DNA of 64,000 nucleotides from Moniliella sp. 'wahieum' (taxonomy: Eukaryota > Basidiomycota > Moniliellomycetes > Moniliellales > Moniliellaceae), in NCBI GenBank assembly GCA_003971905.1, contig RSEE01000020.1:310001-374000 (forward strand). Reading direction: 5' to 3'. Shown piece by piece: positions 11,236-23,061 of this stretch. The position numbers were made by a program, and so were the translations under genes. The notes beneath the pieces are model-generated. The model did not search any database and was not told the origin of the DNA. It saw only the letters and a list, made by a program, of their open reading frames with translations. Position 1 is the stretch's first letter; each line of letters starts with the position of its first letter.

Positions 11236-11282
11236 GGCGACGAGCAGGTCGATAACTGAGACGAACCGACCTGCTCGTCGCC
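11236..11282. repeat. Perfect 16-bp inverted repeat with 15-nt loop
   Basis: GGCGACGAGCAGGTCG (11236-11251) and its exact reverse complement CGACCTGCTCGTCGCC (11267-11282) are separated by 15 nt. There is no T-run after it, and it is not adjacent to a gene end. Function unknown. Confidence 0.9.
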
Positions 11283-12020
11283 AATATACGAGGGTTGGGG
11301 GGTGAAAAGCGGAAGGTGGTGGGGTGGTGAGAAGGCTCTTGCCGCCGCCGGATGTGGGGCGTTGGCTTTATGGAGAGCTCGACGAAGGAATGAAGCGCAC
11401 AGACAGACAGGCGTGGTGCCTATAGGTGGGCGGGGGCGCTCGGAGAGAAAAGGTAGGGACAAGAGCAGTGTGTTTTAGTTGTGGGTGGCGTCGGGTATCG
11501 GACACCAACAAGGCCGCCTATTCAAGCTTCAAGCTTCAAGGTCGTAGGCCCCACAGGCAGTAGATGACTCAATTGAGTATATAGTGAGCGCAGAATGGCT
11601 TATCTTCCCACTCACATGTATATAGTGCGCCACATAGAACCCTTTTACAGCACCCTTTTGAACGCGTGCGGTCTCAAGCGTACACTGGTTAAGGAAATTA
11701 AGTACAGGTACACAGCGTGTGTATAGCCTGGGTAAGAGATATGTATCTGGACACTAAAATTTGCTCTACAACCCCCTCCACCGGATAGACGAAGATATAG
11801 GTACGGCGCCCCTTGTTGACATTTTGCTCCCTATACCCGATTGTGTGCTGGGGGCTGAACGCATCATATTGGCGTACACAGTGAACATAATGCAGTTATA
11901 TATTACGAAGAGGCACATACTTTTCAAGCTTTACCGGTTACCATTTAATCCCACATGTAAGAACGCCCCTGAGGTCTCCCTGAGGGGCCTGAGGCGCCTA
12001 CTGAGGACGTATTGAAGACT

Positions 12021-12060
12021 CAAGCTTCAAGCTTCAAGCTTCAAGCTTCAAGCTTCAAGC
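12021..12060. repeat. AAGCTTC 7-bp tandem repeat
   Basis: The heptamer CAAGCTT is repeated 5.7 times without error. A shorter tract of the same unit is at 11521-11540. It is directly followed by TCAACGTTCACAAGTTGAACGTTCAC, linking it to the recurrent GTTCAACGTTCAA motif. Confidence 0.9.
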
Positions 12061-12429
12061 TCAACGTTCACAAGTTGAACGTTCACGCGGTTCACAGCCT
12101 ATATAAACGTTGAACAATCCTGAGCGCCCTGAGCTGCCTACCTGGACTTTTGGGATCGGCCTAAAAAGCAAATTACAGAGACTATATCAACACCGTCTTC
12201 CCACAATCTATATCCCTTGGAGGCCGCTCAGCAGCACTAACGTTCGGCGCTCATTAAAAGCCCATTCACCGGTCAACTTTCTAGCTTTCAGCTTCAAAAG
12301 CTTCAACGACGGCCATCTGGATGTCAGCATGGCTGCGTCATCATGCCACATTCCATCCCCTCTGTTGGCTCTTCTCTCCCCTCTCCTTCTTCCGGCCCGC
12401 TCTCACAGAGCTGCTGGAATAATTCTGAT

Positions 12430-12656
12430 GGTCCTCGAGGGTGATGCGGTATGGTGATAGTGGACTAAGCCAACCAAAAACACCTACAGACGAACTTCAA
12501 GCAGCCAGGCGCGACCAGGGGCTACCACTATAAGTTACGGGACAAGGAAAACAGAAGCGAGAAAACAACGGGACTGATGCTAGGCCTCAGTGACGCCGAC
12601 GGACTGAAGGGACGTTGGCCAAAACAAAGAAGCCACCCCCGCTGTGGATCAACAAG
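12430..12656 (+). repeat. Dispersed repeat B, copy 1
   Basis: The sequence aligns along its whole length with 25500-25722 in the same orientation. Shared blocks include GGTCCTCGAGGGTGATGC, CTAAGCCAACCA, ACGCCTACAG/ACACCTACAG, GAGAAAACAACGG and GGACTGAAGGGA/GGAACTGAAGGGA. It is non-coding, with no terminal repeats seen. It could be a decayed transposon or a SINE-like unit. Confidence 0.75.
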
Positions 12657-13413
12657 AAGTACTCAGGCACCTGCCCGTCACCAAAACAATGAGAGCTCCT
12701 TTTATCTAACAACATTCAGATTTCCAGTCTTCAACCCTTCCATTTCCCCTGCAGTTACTTCCGGCTTCCAAAAGCTAATACCTGACGGAGTGCTGTAACT
12801 GTCATGACTATTGTTGGGTGCCCCACATTCTCGACACACTAATGGTCATTTCACACAGAACTCCTCCCGTGGCAGATTCCAGTATCCCCCGTCATCGACG
12901 ATGTGACTATTGTGGCCATCTTCCCTATACCTAACGAGACGGCCGACTCGGATTAGCAGGTTCTTCTACACCAATCGACATGTCACCAGAAGGTGGGCTC
13001 AGCCCGTATGTTATGGACCCCATTTTCACAACTCTGTGTGTATACACCTCGGCTGCGGTCTAAATGCCATGAATAAACTTGCACTTTGGGGGTGGTATAT
13101 TGGGATCGAGCGCATCAATTGATGAATGAAACCCCAAGAAGGGTCAATTGAGGCTAGTTTTGCTTTCTTGCAGCAGAAGAATCCTGCCAAGTGCGGTTAA
13201 CGGCCCCTTCCCAGAGATGGGTAGCCCAATGGTAGCGCGATAGTGACAACTACTTCATACATAACTCCTGGACCGAGAGCATTCCTTACAGGGTGTCTGG
13301 AGACTGAGTGAGCACATAGTCTTTTTCTATCGCCCGAAGAGTGGTGGGACATGGATGGAAGGATTGGAGCAACGTATGCTCGGAGAAAACCACCGACGAA
13401 TCAATCAAATTGG

Positions 13414-13800
13414 TTATGAGCGGGGCCTGTCTTGTTCGAACTCCTTTTGAACCATCTCTTCGGCGAGCTGGTAGATCAAGCGTCCGGTGTCGTTCAGTGG
13501 TGTGTCCTTGGGGTCACGATGCGCTGCCAAGCCTTCAGGCTGAGGCGGTGGAGTCGGCTCCACATATTCTCCCTTACCAATCGCCTTTCGCTTTGCGGAA
13601 CTGTAGATCGAGAACGTCAGTTCGCTGAAGCATTGGAGCAAGCAGTGGGTGGCCATGAAAGACCCGAGACCGAACGAGCATACCTCGGACCTTTCCTTGG
13701 CGCTCCCGGCATACCAAAGAAGAAGGCCAACACCTCCAACACTAGCACCGGCGAGGCCCGTAACCAACGCCCGGTGGACGTAGTCAAAGACGTTAGGCAT
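13414..13800 (-). CDS. Small predicted membrane protein, function unknown
   Basis: An open frame of 128 codons from ATG 13798-13800 (an in-frame ATG at 13830 adds ten Thr-rich residues). Near the N-terminus, after FDYVHRALVTG, is one hydrophobic segment, LAGASVGGVGLLLWYAG. A second amphipathic or weak membrane segment (LGSFMATHCLLQCFSELTFSIY) follows, then a charged tail rich in Pro, Glu and Lys. The pattern, a short protein with one or two N-terminal helices, is common among fungal inner-mitochondrial or ER proteins, but I do not recognise the family. It stands alone, with more than 2 kb of non-coding DNA on each side. Confidence 0.6.
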   Translation of the reverse strand: MPNVFDYVHRALVTGLAGASVGGVGLLLWYAGSAKERSEVCSFGLGSFMATHCLLQCFSELTFSIYSSAKRKAIGKGEYVEPTPPPQPEGLAAHRDPKDTPLNDTGRLIYQLAEEMVQKEFEQDRPRS

Positions 13801-16367
13801 GTTGGTAGTGAAAGTGGTGGTGGTATGCAATCGTCAGCGCTCAGCCTGAGCGCCATTCGGCCGGCAACCGCAACCGTTCCACTTCCTACCCAGTGTTACG
13901 TAATGAACATCCGATGCCGAATAATTTACCCCGTTTCAGACGTGTAGAAATAGCCGGGTGACATGTGACAGAAGAGTCCATTGGAGATACGACTCTCATC
14001 GACCTCACGGCTCCACACCAGGGTCCATAACCACGTCTCCATTTGTATCCACCCGCGCTACATCCTTTTTGGAAACGAGTGACAGGAGCCAGAAGGCCTC
14101 CCGACAACGTACAGTAACTCTGGGACCGCGCGTATAATATTATGGGAGAGAGAACTTGATTAGCGTGTGTTATATGGAGAAGAAAGCCGTGAGAGACGAT
14201 TTTGAGGACGCAGTATATTAAAACCCATAACAGGAGATGGAGGGATGGGGGAAAATGAGGATAGTAGATGGATTGGATACATCTAAGGACGGACTGGAGG
14301 TATATGTACCTCAGAAGGAAGGGGGCACAGCCGAGAGGTGAACACAGGATCTCCCAACTGATAGGAATCACGCCATAGTGTCCATACGGGCCTAGTGGGC
14401 CAAGGTCCCCCTAGGAGGGTGTGATTCTGACACCCAGGAAAAGCTACCCTATATACTGTAAGTGTGTGCCACTTATGAAGACTTTGTCAGTATTCAGTAC
14501 ACAGTCCAATGATGGCCACATGTGGTCTCTTGCCTTGGAACAACGCCTTTTTCTGGATCACCGTGTGGGGAGAGATACGAAAAAAATGAGCTCTTTTTGC
14601 CTAGCTTGATTACCCCCCCCCCAGCATTATACTCATTTACAGATGGATCTCCCCTTTACCGCTTGCTTTTCTCCCAAAGGTGGTAAATATAGGAAACTCT
14701 TTTGCCTTGTACCAACTCCATTTGTGCGTGCGTGTGTTTCCCACATCAAGACAGACAGCTATGGAAACAAAAAGTGTGGTTTATTGACTGAGAGACCCTT
14801 CTTTGCTGGTCGATCTGAACACAGCTATTCTGGTCCTGGACCATGAAGGAAAGGGAAGTTATATACAGCACTTTTCGAAAGCCCACCATTTTGGTCTTAA
14901 ATCTCGGGAGAGCTGATCGTGACCCCCAAAAGGGATACGTTGCTTGCAGCTATTATTGTCTCCATGCTGTTGTGCTTTGGCTGAAACCATCAGTCACATT
15001 GCTCAGTCTTTGATGAGCATATGAAGAGTCATGCGAGAGGAACCAATGTCTAGATAATGGTGGGGAATATACTAGCAACTGATTTTATTGATGGAGAGAT
15101 AAGGAAAAGCAAGATTGGAAGAAATGAACAAGGCAGAAAAGAGGAGATGTGCGACAGACATTTTTGGAAATGAGAGTGAGCTGAGGGGCTCGGAGGGGAT
15201 GCCGATTCAGCGAGGCCGTCTTTTTCGTCTTTCTCAGAGGTTTCTGTGCCTGGGCGGTTTTCGACTTCTCTATACTGCATCCATATCATTGACAGAGCTT
15301 AAGGCTGGGACAGGCAGAAACGCTACGCCTAAACCGACCACAGTTCATCTTGCGCGTGTTACTAGTACTTGGTAGCGCCATCCCTGCTAGGGAACCAGGG
15401 GAATCGCCAGGATATCAGGACCCTCTGGTGCTCGCCATCCGGTCCCGTACCCGAGGTAGCGTGTGTGGACATGGGACACGGATGAACGTGTAGACATCTG
15501 AGCGAGGAACCATTTCCATTGAGACTCAGTCATAAATCGCTTCATGCATATGCCCTGAGGACCTGAGCCTCAGGCCTCAGGTCACGCGTCACGGTCACCG
15601 GTCATACATGCATGGTCGGCAGATCACCGGTAAGAGGTCAGATCTCAGATCTCAGACCCCTCAGCCTGAGGGTAACTGGTAACGAGGACTAGGCAAAGGG
15701 GCACTACTAAAGGGTGCTGGCTCTGGGGCGTGTGTGGCTTAGCAATACAAGACTAGGTACGACACGACGACATGTGCGCAGGTGATGCATGATGTATGAT
15801 GCACCAATGATTCTCAGGTCTCAGGCTGAGCCTCAACGCTGAGCCGCTGAGCCGCTGAGCCGCTGAGCGCTTAGTTGCTGAGGCGCCGTGGCCCAAAGCT
15901 GGGAAAATATTGGAGGGTGGACCCTGGCAGGCCTGGGCGGACTGCACCAGCCAGTTGTTTCTCGGGCAAGCCATCATTTGCTCCGTTTCGCCGAATTATT
16001 CGCAGGGAACTGGACAGGGGGGCAGTGTTCGGGCAAAAATCTGTTGGCCTGCTCTGCCTGCTGCCGGCTGCCTGGAAAATTTTCTGGGTTTACATGTGGC
16101 CAGCAAAAAAAGAGCGACAGAGGGTCGAATGGCGCTGTTCTGCAGGTGACTGAAGCACTCACGACTCGGTTGGCTGACAGCGCGGACACACGTTCAGTGC
16201 TTACAGTATCTGGCCACTAGTGACTAACTAGTGAGGGCGACCAAACCCTACCAAGGCGACCGACAGGTATACGTAGGAGAGAGAGCCAGCCCACAGGTTA
16301 CCTTTCTTCTTTTCTCTTCCACCAGTTCGCTTAATTCAGGAACTGGTGGAACCGCCTTCTTCTGCCC
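13801..16367. other. Repeat-rich intergenic region
   Basis: No conserved coding sequence is seen. Contents are repeat A copy 1 (15269-15424), palindromic CCTGAGCCTCAGGCCTCAGG near 15562-15581, and a GCCGCTGA tandem (15843-15866) continuing into GCGCTTAG. A C10 run lies near 14612. GTGACATGTGACAG at 13959-13972 is one of a recurrent motif class. Confidence 0.5.
15269..15424 (+). repeat. Dispersed repeat A, copy 1 (LTR-retroelement relic?)
   Basis: The sequence matches 49359-49518 on the opposite strand and partly 33929-34034. Shared blocks are CTATACTGCATCCATATCATTGACAGAG, CTTAAGGCTGGGACAGG, ACGCTACGCCTAAACCGA, GTTCATCTT and GGAACCAGGGGAATCG.CAGG. It contains TGGTAGCGCC (15370-15379), the sequence complementary to the 3' end of initiator tRNA-Met that Ty1-type elements use as primer binding site. 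An LTR edge plus leader is therefore possible. Confidence 0.8.
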
Positions 16368-18554
16368 ATGTCCGCTGACCTCGTCGAAAACACCCCGCCG
16401 GTACGTCCCCCCTCTCGAAGGTGGAAGCTGGAAGCAATCCTGCTTCTGTTGCTCCCATACCCGCAGCTTCGAGCCCACGCTCACGCGTTGTCTGCTGCTG
16501 GTAGGAAATTGCCGCGCTACCAGCCAACGAGCACATTATTCATGCTCCGGGTGTCCACACCCCACACCACCACCATGGCCACTACCCGATCCCATCCACA
16601 GATGCCGCCGTCCATTCGGGCGGCGTATCAGTTGAGCCATCTGACCTGGAGCTTCATCCCAAGGGCTTAGACGAAATTCAAGAGAAACCCAGTTCCGCTT
16701 CTGGGAATCTAGCTGCGCAACCTGAGGAGCAGATCTCGGATCCGGCACCCACAGAGAAGCCTCCGAGTTACAACATTGGCGAGCCGGTGCACCGTCCCAA
16801 TGTTTTGCTGGAGAAGATTGGTCACTTTTTCCACACACGCTACTTTATTATCCTGCGTGATTTCCTCTCTTATTGGCCTTCTCCTGGGTATTTGGATTCC
16901 TTCAGTCGTGCGCAAGCAGCATCGTCATAAGTGGGTTATTACCACCATTCTCTCATGGTTCTTCATTGCCCTCATTCTCCTCCACAACTCCAAGTATATT
17001 CCCCAACGACCCTTCATCCGCCTAATGTCCTACACCTGGACGAAGTTTGTCGAGAAGCCGTGGTTCCGGTTGCCTTACTATTTCCGTCTCGCCTTCGGCT
17101 GGCTCTGCCTCGCGGCCCTTTACTTTGGTACTGCTTTCGGTATCAAGGCTACGCACGATGCACCTTATCGCCCCCGCGGGATTGCCATCTTCGGTATTTG
17201 TGTCAACTACTCGATTATTCCTTTTGAGCAAGAATTGGCGGGCAGTGCGGGCTTCGACGACTATCATCGGTCTCGGCTTACAGATGATCCTAGGTCTTCT
17301 GGTGTACAAGACGGGCGCTGGGTACAATCTTTTTGGTTGGATTTCCACCGCATTGACCGATCTCCTTGAACAAGGCCAGATTGGTGGGGCCACGTTCTTC
17401 TGGAATGCGCAGTTCGTTTCGTATGGTAAGTTGTACGTCATGCCTACTGTCTGGCGTCTGACTCTCGCTTTCTTCTAGGTTTCTTCTTTGTGAACACACT
17501 CAGTTCCATTCTCTTCTTTGTTCTTTGGCGACAATGCTTTTCTACGTGGGCGCCCTTGGATGGGCGATTTCCAAGTGTGCTTGGTTCTTTTACAAACTGT
17601 TTGGCATTTCGGGCGCCGAAGCGGTTGTGGCAGCTGCTTCGCCCTTCATTGGTCAAGGTGAAAACTGTGTCCTGACCCGCCCCTTTGTCCCCGAATTTAC
17701 CGAGAGCGAATTCCACCAAGTCTTGACCTCAGGATTTGGTATGTGCTTTCCTCGTCTTCCCTGTCGATACGTTTTTGCTATGATGGCGTCTGACCTATCG
17801 TTTCTATTCTTTGCAGCTACGATTAGTGGCTCGGTGTTCATTGCTACGTCAATTTGGGCATGTCGGGCCGTGACCTGCTTCTTTCGTCAATGATGTCTAT
17901 TCCTGGATCGATTGCCGCCAGTAAGATTCTCGTGCCCGAAACTCAACGTCCATGGACACTGGGTCGCGTTGTACTTTCGGTGGGTACGGAGGACTCGGAG
18001 GACGACGAGGAACGTTCGGCGAATGCGCTGCACGCATTGTCGAACGGCGCAGCGTTTGGTGTCAGGGTCGTCTGGCTCATTTGGGCCAATGTACTTTGCA
18101 TCTTGTCGCTTGTATACACCATTAATGGTATCTTGGCCTGGATTGGCGAGTTTTGGGGGATGAACCGGACCGGGGAGAGTCGCTGTCGCTCTATCTTATC
18201 GGAGGCTACATCCTCTACCCCTATGTCTGGCTGCTGGGCGTGGAAGGAACAGACTTGCTCAAGGTGTCTCGCATGATCGCCCACAAGATTGTCGCCAATG
18301 AGTTTGTTGCCTACAAGACCTTGCACGATAAGTTGCAGCAGGACCCCAACTATCTTACCCCGCACAACCTTCGGGTTTGTACACTGGCGCTTTGTGGTTT
18401 TGCCAACTTGGCCTCGATGGGCATTAGCATTGGCGTCATGTCCGCCATGGCACCCAAACGGGCTGACTCCATCATCCGTCTCACGCCGACTGCTTTGTTG
18501 ACCGGCGCAGCGGTCACTTGCATGACCGCCGCCATTGGCGGTATGATCAACTAA
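16368..18554 (+). CDS. Concentrative nucleoside transporter (CNT/SLC28/NupC family)
   Basis: It starts at ATG 16368 (MSADLVENTPP), splices over a 104-bp intron (16401-16504, GTACGT to GGTAG) and continues with a hydrophilic His/Pro/Ser-rich N-terminus. Multiple membrane helices follow. The family core is plain: GLGLQMILGLLVYKTG, FIGQGENCVLTRPF, FTESEFHQVLTSGFATISGSVF, GRDLLLSSMMSIPGSIAASKI.VPET, and a final helix-rich block ending TPTALLTGAAVTCMTAAIGGMIN. Further introns are 17426-17478 and 17739-17816. The frame changes near 16868, 17210, 17525 and 18150 inside conserved helices look like single-base consensus errors. CNT proteins import nucleosides with Na+ or H+ across the plasma membrane (family knowledge). 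Confidence 0.9.
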
Positions 18555-19955
18555 CCTCCCCCCCTCCTCCCCAATCCCCTCACACACATACTGCTCTCAC
18601 AAAAACTGCTCTTCGCAGAGCACATCGCATCCTCTTCATTTTTGGGTGATGATCCAGCGATAACCTGCATGTAGCCCGACTGCGGACATCCTTGCATGTC
18701 TCCCATTCTATCACATCAAAAGCATAAACCCCTCTCACGCTTAATGCACGCATCCTTACTATACATCTCCATCCTCTCCTTCCTTAGTATCGCTCAGGTC
18801 ACTCGTAAATTCTCTCACCAAGGCCCCACTGCATCAGGCTTCAGGTTTACTAGTAGAATTCACTGAGTTCAAGCCTTCTATCACAACACCACCCCATCGT
18901 CCTCTTTGCCTCCCGGCCCCTCCCTTTCCGGAAGGAAACTGCTGATGCATCTGCGCGTGGCTGGTTTGGTCCGTCGCTAATCTTCATGGCAGAACAGAAG
19001 CTTCGGTTCGAGCGGATTCTCGGATATCGCTCCCTTCGCTGAACGAGAGAACGTTCTAAAGATGATGCTGCAGACTGGAGCCGGGAGAGCGTCGTTCCCA
19101 TGTATAGCCTTCGTTTGGAACTTTTACGACCAGAACCACTAAGGCTTTACCGTGACCTGGCATCCTCTCTCTCGTAAGTACCAAGTGCTCCACCTGTGCT
19201 ACCGATGGCACCAATCTGAACCGGGATCTCGGTGGTTCAAGTCAATCGGCCAAGCCTGGAGACCACTGGAGATCAATGTGACAGACGCGCCGGCTGTGGT
19301 CGTCGTCTCTCCTAACGCCTTTGGCATGAACGACAAGGTCGGCCTAGAAGGCATAGCATGGTTATTGGCCCTCCGCCGAGTGAGGTACAGACTTATCGAA
19401 AGGAAGTTCGGTGGCATAATGGTAGACTAGAAGCAAAGGGCGCGGGGACCAGAAAGACAGGTTTTTATAAGCATAGGAACCTTACGCTTATTCAGGGTAA
19501 CGTGGCGTTAGCAAGTACGGAAAGGTCATGCAAACAAAGGATGAAAGTCAAGGAAAATGTTTTGAGAAGAACAAGACAAACAATCCTTTTCCAGGACACT
19601 AGAGGGAAAACATGGGCGGTCAAGCGCTAAGGCCACACCGCTGCGATAAACCACACTGCTCGAACCCAACCCATTCAAAAAACGATGCATGGCTCCCAAA
19701 AGGTTTTGGGAGAAACCAGACGGGTACAGATTGGGCTCGAGAAATGGGTTGAGAACGGACAAGGAGGTGGGATCAGAGTCACCCGGACTGAGAGCGAGGA
19801 AAGGGGCACTCGTCTTCCTGTCTTGGGGACAGGGGAAGTGGTCGGGGCTGTCGCTCGAAAGAGGGGGGTGAAACGAGGATCCTGGTGGAAGCCAAATGGG
19901 CCCTTGAAGGGTTATTATCAAGTTGAGTCGTCCGCTCGCGTGGGGAGTAAGAGAA
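18555..19955. other. Intergenic, 3' flanks of CNT and KGD1
   Basis: CNT and KGD1 end toward each other. No conserved frame is seen. A tRNA-like GGTGGTTCAAGTC at about 19229 lacks the other arms of a tRNA. Confidence 0.5.
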
Positions 19956-22900
19956 TTAGAGCGCCAAAGCTGGGTCAAAGGCGTCGTGGAGTAGGTTTTC
20001 CAATTCGCGCAGGTGGTGCTTCTTGATACCCGTAGCGACCGAGGCCGAAGGAGGACGCGAGGCGCACCGTGGGAACGTGTCCCGGTGGTGCTTTGAGTGA
20101 ACGGCGGCCGTACGCAGACGCGGGCCCACGTAGAACCAGCAACCATTGTTCAGCGGCTCCTCCTGTACCCAGGCCAGGTCCGCATTCGGGTACTTGTCCA
20201 GGTGAGGCGTCAACTCGTCATAAGGGAAGGGCGAAATTTGCTCCAGACGCTGATTGCCACGTCCTTGATGCCTTGCTCGCGACGACGCTTCAGGAGCTCG
20301 TAGTACACTTGGCCCGTGCAGATAATATGCCGACGAATTTGGTCAGGCGCAACCAGCGCGTCTTCACCTTCTGCTTCATGGGGCTCAGCAATGTACTTCT
20401 TGAACCCACCTGCACCAGGGAGGAAGTCTTTGAGCTCCGAACGGGCCATGGGATGACGAAGAAGTGACTTGGACATAAAGTGGATCAAGGGCTTGCGGAA
20501 GTCACGGTGGACTTGGCGGCGGAGCACGTGGAAGTAGTTCGCCGGTGTGGTGGTGTAGACCAGTTGCATATTGCAGTCCTGGTGCTGACGGTTCATCTCG
20601 GCCGGGGTGGGGAAATGGAAGGGGGTGTCATCACAGAGCTGGAGGAAGCGTTCAATACGAGCCGAGAATGTTCGGGGCCCTGGCCGTCATACCCGTGGGG
20701 CAAACTGAGCACCAAACCGGTACGTTGAAGCCACTTGCGCTCACCCGAAGCAATGAACTGATCGATGATGCACTGGGCGGTGTTAGCAAAGTCACCGAAT
20801 TGTGCCCCCACATTGTCAGGTTCTTGGGGTCGACGAGCGAGAAACCAAGCTCAAACCCGAGCGTGCCGTACTCTGAAAGCGACGAGTTGCAAATCTTGAA
20901 TGGCGCCTGGTGAGCATCAATATGCTCGATGGGGGTGTATGTCTCCTCCGTCTTTTGGTCATGGAGGACGGCATGACGCTGGGAGAACGTGCCACGCTCG
21001 ACATCTTCACCGCTCACGCGGATAGTACCTTCCTTGACGAGGGAACCAAATGCCATAGCCTCACCTGTCGACATGTCGATACCCTCACCCGTTTCAACCG
21101 TCTTCATGCGGTTACGGAGAATACGGCCAAGGTTGCTGTGCACGTTAAAGCCTTCAGGATAGGACGATACCGTCTTTCCGATGTGAAGCAAAAGGTCCTT
21201 GTCCACACCCGTTTCCTTGTGGTCAAGAATCTTCTCTTAAGCTCCTTGGGCGATGGGAAGCCCTCCCAGGCGGACGAAAGCCATTCGCGCTCACCAGGGT
21301 TGTAGTCCTTGGCCTTGACAGCCGACTCTTCCAGCAAGCCCCATACCCACTTTTCGTGCTCGTCAACTTGCTGTTTGGTAAAGGTGCCTTCCTTGATCAG
21401 CTCTTCGGCGTAGAGCTTGAGCGTCGTAGGCTTCTTGGCAATCGCAGCATACATACGAGGTTGAGTGAACGAAGGTTGATCCGTCTCATTGTGTCCATAA
21501 CGACGGTAGCACACCAAGTCAATTACGACATCCTTCTTGAACTTGTACCGCCAGTCAGCCGCCAGTTGGCACACGAACGTGACCGCCTCGGCATCGTCAC
21601 CGTTGACGTGGAAGATGGGTGCGTCAATGGCCTTGGCCAGGTCGGAGGGGTATGGGGTCGACCGGGAGAAGCGAGGGTCAGTGGTAAAGCCAATCTGGTT
21701 GTTAACAATGATGTGGATCGTGCCACCCGTCGAGTAGTTAGGCAAGTTGTACATGCCCATCGTCTCGTACACCACACCTTGGCCAGCAAAGGCCGCGTCA
21801 CCGTGAAGCAAGAGAGCAACCGATGTCTTTGGTCCTTGTCTCCGGCAAAGTCTTGCAAAGCACGAGTCTTGCCCGTCACGACGGGGTCTTCGGCCTCAAG
21901 GTGCGAAGGATTGGCACCAGCGAGAGGCAACTTACGGCCACTGGGGGGGGACGAACATAGTTGGCACCCAAGTGGTACTTGACGTCTCCGCCTCCATCTG
22001 AGCCATCATCGGCACCCTTGAATTGGTTCAGATACCTTCGACGGGACGGCGAATGACATTGGCCAGAACATTCAGACGACCACGGTGGGGCATACCAATC
22101 GTCACGCTGCTAGCACCTTGGTCAACCAAACGGTCAATCAGAGCCTTGACACCGGGAATGAGCGATTCACCGCCTCAAGACCAAAGCGCTTGTCGGTGGG
22201 AACTTGCTGGCAATGAAACGCTCGAAGTTGTCCGACCAGATGAGACGATCAAGGATGCGCTTTTCTCCTCAGTCGAGTACTTGTAGGGATCGGGGCGCTC
22301 GATCCGAGCACGGAGCCAGTCACAGCGCTCACGATCAGGGATGTGCATATACTGGTAACCAATCGAACCACAGTAGATCTTCTTGCATGCGTCAATCAGC
22401 TCACCAATGGTCATCTCTGACTTGGCGCTGGTAAAGTTGGGCAGCAGGCCTGGCTAACCTTGATCGTTTGCCCAAATCGGCTTCGCTGAGGCCGTAGTAC
22501 TCGAGTGTGAGTTCTTCTGGCACAGAGTTACGAGGGGTGATGCCAAGGGGATCCAAATCAGCGAGCCGGTGACCGCGGACTTGGAACGCACGGACAAGCA
22601 GCTGGACCTGCAGCGGGGGCGGGTGGTGGGGAATAGCGTCAGCAGGGAAGAAGGGAACCAGCAAGCAAACACACCTTGAGCTGGGCGTCAACGCCCTGGA
22701 CTTGAGCCGATGTGAGGGGCGCCTGGACAAGAGAGCTGTCACTGAGCGCTGGCGGCAGCACAACGGCGTCTTGGGAGCGGAGACCCTTGTTGAGGCCAGA
22801 AAAGTAGGCGTTCCAGCTGGCATGAACCGAGGACGGGTCCTGCTTCCACTGGCGGTGCATCTCCTAGTAGTAGGCATTGTTGGAGGTGAGGAACTTGTCG

Positions 22901-23061
22901 TTGGCCGACGGCGGGTCGGCGGGGGTGGCCTGGCGCGGAGCGGCGGACGTGGCGAGTTGACGAGCAGCGGCAGGCGAGGCGAGGCGCGCAGCCAAGAGGG
23001 CGGAGGAGAGGGGGCGCACGGGCGTGCGCGTGGGCGCCGAGCGGAGGAGAGAGGAGAGCAT
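19956..23061 (-). CDS. KGD1: 2-oxoglutarate dehydrogenase E1 component, mitochondrial
   Basis: The thiamine-diphosphate-dependent E1 subunit of the TCA-cycle oxoglutarate dehydrogenase complex. ATG 23061 opens a mitochondrial presequence ([20 protein letters not shown]...). Then come [33 protein letters not shown] and an intron at 22608-22674. The N-terminal E1 region follows ([21 protein letters not shown]). The active centre has [46 protein letters not shown] and [17 protein letters not shown]. The second half has [26 protein letters not shown] and [20 protein letters not shown]. It ends [25 protein letters not shown]. The frame breaks near 22465, 22170, 22020, 21940, 21830, 21240 (AAGGAG read as AAGAG), 20800 and 20640, and an in-frame TAG at 22865-22867 (YY*EM), interrupt otherwise collinear sequence and are most likely consensus errors. 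Confidence 0.95.

Larger units (their letters stand above)
10723..13413. other. Repeat-rich intergenic region
   Basis: No conserved gene is supported. The region holds a perfect 16-bp hairpin (11236-11282), two AAGCTTC tandem tracts (11521-11540, 12021-12060), CAACGTTCAC/GTTGAACGTTCAC motifs at 12062-12085 and one copy of dispersed repeat B (12430-12656). Confidence 0.5.
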
